Assembly (NCBI GenBank): GCA_036897485.1
Contig: JAYMTF010001660.1
Location: 1-21,982 of the forward strand
Direction of reading: 5' to 3'
Origin: Pelargonium nanum
Lineage: Eukaryota > Streptophyta > Magnoliopsida > Geraniales > Geraniaceae
DNA length: 21,982 nt
The notes under the pieces were generated by a model. It did no database searches. It had not been told where the DNA came from and saw only the letters and a list, made by a program, of their open reading frames with translations. This document shows positions 19,301 through 21,982 of this stretch, one piece after another. Position numbers and translations under genes: made by a program. The number at the start of each line of letters is the position of its first letter. Position 1 is the stretch's first letter.

Positions 19301-20871
19301 TTGAATAGATCTTTAGCTTCTTATATCAACAGTATAGTTTGATAATAATACTGCTCAGTTTGTCTGACAATGATTTAAAAATTTCATTGCTTATGACTTG
19401 TTTGCTACAATAACTGTATTTGGTAGTCCGTAATGGGTTAGTTGTTCCAACATACCCCCTCCGTTCCAAAATGAGTGTCTTTGTTTTCTTTTTGAGAAAG
19501 ATTAACGAGAAGTTTGTGTTGTACATTTCTTCTTCTTTCCTTGTAGACATGTAACTCAACCGATACTAACTAATTATAAGGTTATTGTTGATAATCTATT
19601 TGTGACTAACTTCTTAAAAAGGAAACAGAGCACTCATTTTGGAACAAAGGTAGTAGTATCATTTGTTAGAACTTAGAACTAGAACTAGCTATTCGTGTCA
19701 TAAGTTTTTCAATTTTCTAACAGCAATATTCAGTTTCGGCTGTGAATGACTTGAATGGCTTTTTTAAAACTTACCTGTAATTCTTTAACACACCACACGA
19801 CACGAAATTAGCTTATTTAGGCTCACACATTTTGTTTGTGTTGGAGAACCCAACACGTTTAGTAATCATGTCGTATTCGTGTTAGGCCTCCAAAACACGC
19901 ACACACGATTAAGTAGTCGTGTTGTGACACATACAACCCGCCCAACACGCATAGTTAAGGGTCTAATTGTATATTAGTCCTAATAATGTGTCAAGCGTGT
20001 TGGGTTGAGTCGTGCCAAACGTGCTGGGTCTATCGTGTAGAATGTGTTGGATCGTGTCGTGTCAACACGACCCATTAATTAGTTATCGTGTTAAATGTGT
20101 CGTGTTCGTGTTTTGTGTTCATAATCACGTCGTGTTTGTGTTGAGCTGCAACACAATTACTAAACATGTCGTGTTTGTGTTGGGTTGTGCAATACACAAA
20201 CAACCTTCAACATGACAAGAACACGACACGCACACACGAATTGCCTGCTCTAGTTAGAACCCCCTATCATATAGTCATTTGTAGGTCTTTTATAAACAGA
20301 TCTCCGAGTGAAATGAAGCATGCGTTGCAGGCCGAAACCTGCTTGTTACTCTATAATGTAATTTGCAATTTTGATTCTGAAAGCTAATTAGTGCCTCTTA
20401 ACTTTACAGATTGATTATACACAACCCATCCCAAAAAATACCATAGATGACACTGCTAATGACGGTACCCAACAAGGGACTGTCGGATGTGTCGCTGTTG
20501 ATAATCTCGGCAATTTAGCTTCTGCAACCTCTACGGGTGGATTAGTGAACAAAATGATGGGTAGGATCGGGGACACGCCAATAATAGGAGCAGGGACGTA
20601 CGCCAACAATCTCTGTGCAGTATCTGCCACGGGCAAAGGCGAGCATATTATACGTGGCACAGTTGGAAGAGACGTAGCGGCTCTTATGGAATTCAAAGGT
20701 ATTTCCCTCCGGGAAGCTGCAGATTATGTGGTGGAGAAGTGTGTTCCCAGAGGCAATGTCGGTTTAGTTGCCGTGTCTGCCACGGGAGAAGTTGCGATGC
20801 CTTTTAATACAACCGGCATGTTTCGAGCTTGTGCCACTGAAGATGGGATCTCTGAAGTTGCAATATGGTAA
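16320..20871 (+). CDS. Plant-type L-asparaginase / isoaspartyl peptidase (Ntn-hydrolase), 4 exons, 313 aa
   Basis: Exons: 16320-16481, 18127-18357, 19176-19262 and 20410-20871. They total 942 nt with all introns GT-AG and phase 0. The enzyme hydrolyses asparagine to aspartate and ammonia and removes isoaspartyl residues from peptides. The precursor cleaves itself before the nucleophile T184 in the QQGTVGC segment, giving alpha (1-183) and beta (184-313) subunits. Other active-site features are present: T202 in STGG, R212 and D215 in GRIGDTP, and T234-G235. The N-terminus [14 protein letters not shown] and the block [14 protein letters not shown] are typical. Overall resemblance is greater to the Arabidopsis At5g08100 type (potassium-independent) than the potassium-dependent type, from memory of the families. 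The protein ends at AIW, a few residues shorter than some relatives. It normally acts in the cytosol, releasing nitrogen from asparagine in sink tissue. It is divergent from the rhomboid gene, with about 2 kb between the start codons. Confidence 0.94.
16560..17015. mobile_element. hAT-like MITE, 456 bp, in asparaginase intron 1
   Basis: Ends are TAGGGCTGATAATTTGGGTC and GAATTGTCACCCCTA. The interior has repeated AACCCGTTTA and GTCGTGTTCG motifs like the copy at 12772. The 8-bp flanks GGGTCACG and CTTTGAAT do not match, so the target duplication has decayed or the copy was rearranged. It starts 78 bp after exon 1. Confidence 0.75.
17041..17186. mobile_element. Probable degraded MITE in asparaginase intron 1
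   Basis: GAGAATGGAGAATCAGAATG (from 17043) is partly complementary to a CCCATTCTCATTGCCATTCT block near 17130-17150. The right edge AGGCTACCT resembles the complement of the AGGTAGC end of the small element at 4734-4884. The left end was not found. Confidence 0.35.
17749..17896 (+). repeat. 65-bp direct repeat in asparaginase intron 1
   Basis: Copies at 17749-17813 and 17832-17896 are equal in length, separated by 18 bp, and differ at only a few positions. Shared text includes TGCTTGGGGATTAGGCACG. This is a simple tandem-type duplication with an 83-bp period and no recognised function. Confidence 0.85.
18450..18623. mobile_element. Truncated hAT-like MITE in asparaginase intron 2
   Basis: The right end AAATTGCTAGCCTA (18610-18623) and interior AACACGAACACGACACGAA match the family ends. 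The left inverted repeat is absent, and the copy starts abruptly near AACCTGTTAAACGGG. Confidence 0.65.
19455..19653. mobile_element. Stowaway-type MITE, 199 bp, in asparaginase intron 3
   Basis: The left end CCCCCTCCGTTCCAAAATG and the complement of the right end CTACCTTTGTTCCAAAATG match the Stowaway terminus (Tc1/mariner). A TA dinucleotide flanks each side (19453-19454 and 19654-19655), the expected target duplication. Noncoding. Confidence 0.85.
19680..20252. mobile_element. hAT-like MITE, 573 bp, in asparaginase intron 3
   Basis: Ends are TAGAACTAGCTATTCGTGT and, on the complement, TAGAGCAGGCAATTCGTGT. The 8-bp flanks CTTAGAAC (19672-19679) and GTTAGAAC (20253-20260) match at 7 of 8. 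The interior is in the opposite orientation to the copy at 13410. It lies 26 bp from the Stowaway element. Open frames inside are repeats of GTGTCGTG and not genes. Confidence 0.78.
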
Positions 20872-21173
20872 TGTTATCAGAATTAAGTTATTTGTGGGAG
20901 TTTTCAAGCTTCTGGGCTAGTATGTTTGCAGAAGATGAAAGACAGCTCTCTACAATATGTGCTTTGTTTATGGAACTTAGATGCCTTAGAGTTGTGCTTT
21001 GGTTGGAGTTTCACTTGTTTTTAATTATTTTGGATTTTATTTTATCCATTGAACTACACAACAGGAGTTGGTTTTCCCATTTTAAACCAGAACTCCACCC
21101 CACCCGATTCAATGACTCAATGCGTCTTTACCATTGAGTCATTCTTTAGGCGACTTTCTTGTTTGATATTTAA

Positions 21174-21179
21174 AATAAA
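21174..21179 (+). terminator. Candidate poly(A) signal of the asparaginase gene
   Basis: AATAAA occurs about 300 bases after the TAA stop, following a T-rich 3' flank and before the foldback element. It is one of several possible AT-rich signals. Confidence 0.35.
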
Positions 21180-21277
21180 GGACAACCTACAAAAATGATA
21201 AATGCATTATACATTTGTTCTCTCAACCATTTGTATGCTAATACGATCTCCAACTAATTTTTTTTTTATTCTTTTTA

Positions 21278-21830
21278 GAATTAAATAGTTTGAGACTCCA
21301 TGTACTTGTTACATTTTTAGAGTTGACTCTTATTTAAAACTTTTATTTGTTTTAAACTCTGGACCGACAAATTTGTTATATTAGGTAGTAGAGGACCTCT
21401 ATGTCGTCACAAAGCGCCACGTCATCCATCCACATAAGTTTGGTTTCCACGTCAGCAAGTATAAAATGCAAAAATAATATTATTATTATTTGAGAAAGAA
21501 CAGATCGAATTCCATACTTCGGTTTTACGATTTTTCCACATCCAACAAGGTAGTTTCTCATACAGTGGCTATTGCCATGGAATCAGTGGCTACCACACCC
21601 TGTAAATCTAAATTTTGGTGAAGAGATGACTTGCTGACGTGGAATACAAACTTATGTGGATGAATGACATGGCACTTCGTGATGACATGTAGGTCTTCTA
21701 CCTATTATAACCAGTTACGTGGACTTGAATATTAAAAAAATTGTCAGTCCAAGGTTTAAAACAAGCAAAAACTTTAAATAAGGGTCAACTCTAAAATTGA
21801 AACAAGTACTCATCTCAAACCATTTAACCC
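21278..21830. mobile_element. Long-armed foldback element, 553 bp
   Basis: A left arm (21278-21460) and right arm (21629-21830) are inverted copies over most of their length. Shared blocks include AGAGTTGAC, TTGTTTTAAAC, a 15-base CATCCACATAAGTTT-type block, and CCACGTCAGCAAGT at the inner edge. The right arm is about 20 bp longer owing to small insertions. The 168-bp loop has no recognised gene. Arms this long fit a Mutator-like or foldback transposon, but no target duplication was found and the outer limits are approximate. Confidence 0.75.
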
Positions 21831-21982
21831 TGACTGCAAAAGAACTTATTATCATAAAGTCAATGTTGACGTGTACTTGTCTATATTTTGAAAAATAAAT
21901 AAACTAAAAAGCAGTTTGCATAATATATTTTTTTTTGAGTGAAAAGATTCTACTTTCATTAATCAATCAATTCTCGAGTTAC
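21831..21982. other. Window edge, no feature recognised
   Basis: AT-rich sequence follows the foldback element with no open frame of note. Confidence 0.5.

Noticed and set aside
20012..20387. Two overlapping plus-strand frames before asparaginase exon 4.
   Set aside because: Most of the sequence is the interior of a hAT-like MITE (GTGTCGTG motifs), and the remainder is intron.
1102..20871. The idea that the three genes form a functional cluster or new system.
   Set aside because: Their likely products act in the vacuolar membrane, mitochondrion and cytosol, with separate promoters and mixed strands. Nothing in the sequence links them beyond adjacency.

Overview
This window looks like nuclear DNA of a flowering plant, most likely a eudicot. 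It is AT-rich, its genes are split by GT-AG introns, and the introns and intergenic DNA are full of small plant-type transposons. I could not identify the species. Three protein-coding genes can be spliced completely by eye. In each, the reading frame is kept across every junction and the product is close to full family length.

Layout: 1-360 is GC-richer DNA with a 19-bp minisatellite. 361-1101 is the promoter side of gene 1. Gene 1 (1102-7384, +, 17 exons, 634 aa) is a half-size ABC transporter of the plant TAP-like/ALS1 (ABCB27) type. 7385-9112 is the convergent intergenic region, with a degenerate three-copy tandem repeat. Gene 2 (14276-9113, -, 8 exons, 303 aa) is a mitochondrial-type rhomboid protease resembling plant RBL12. 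14277-16319 is the divergent intergenic region, filled with nested small hAT-like elements. Gene 3 (16320-20871, +, 4 exons, 313 aa) is a plant-type L-asparaginase/isoaspartyl peptidase of the Ntn-hydrolase class. 20872-21982 is its 3' flank with a long foldback element.

Most of the hidden structure is transposon-derived. It includes a TRIM-like miniature retrotransposon whose edge abuts a splice donor, and two Mutator-like MITEs with exact 9-bp target duplications. It also includes about nine hAT-like elements (three bounded by exact or near-exact 8-bp target duplications, one set nested three deep), a Stowaway MITE and a tRNA-derived SINE. Two small duplications touch genes directly. One creates a second, in-frame splice donor after exon 5 of the ABC gene. 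The other tandemly repeats the last codons and stop of the rhomboid gene.

The three genes are not an evident pathway: tonoplast-type ABC transport, mitochondrial intramembrane proteolysis and asparagine breakdown. Their adjacency is probably ordinary plant gene order. I saw no new multi-gene system, no tRNA or rRNA gene and no CRISPR array.
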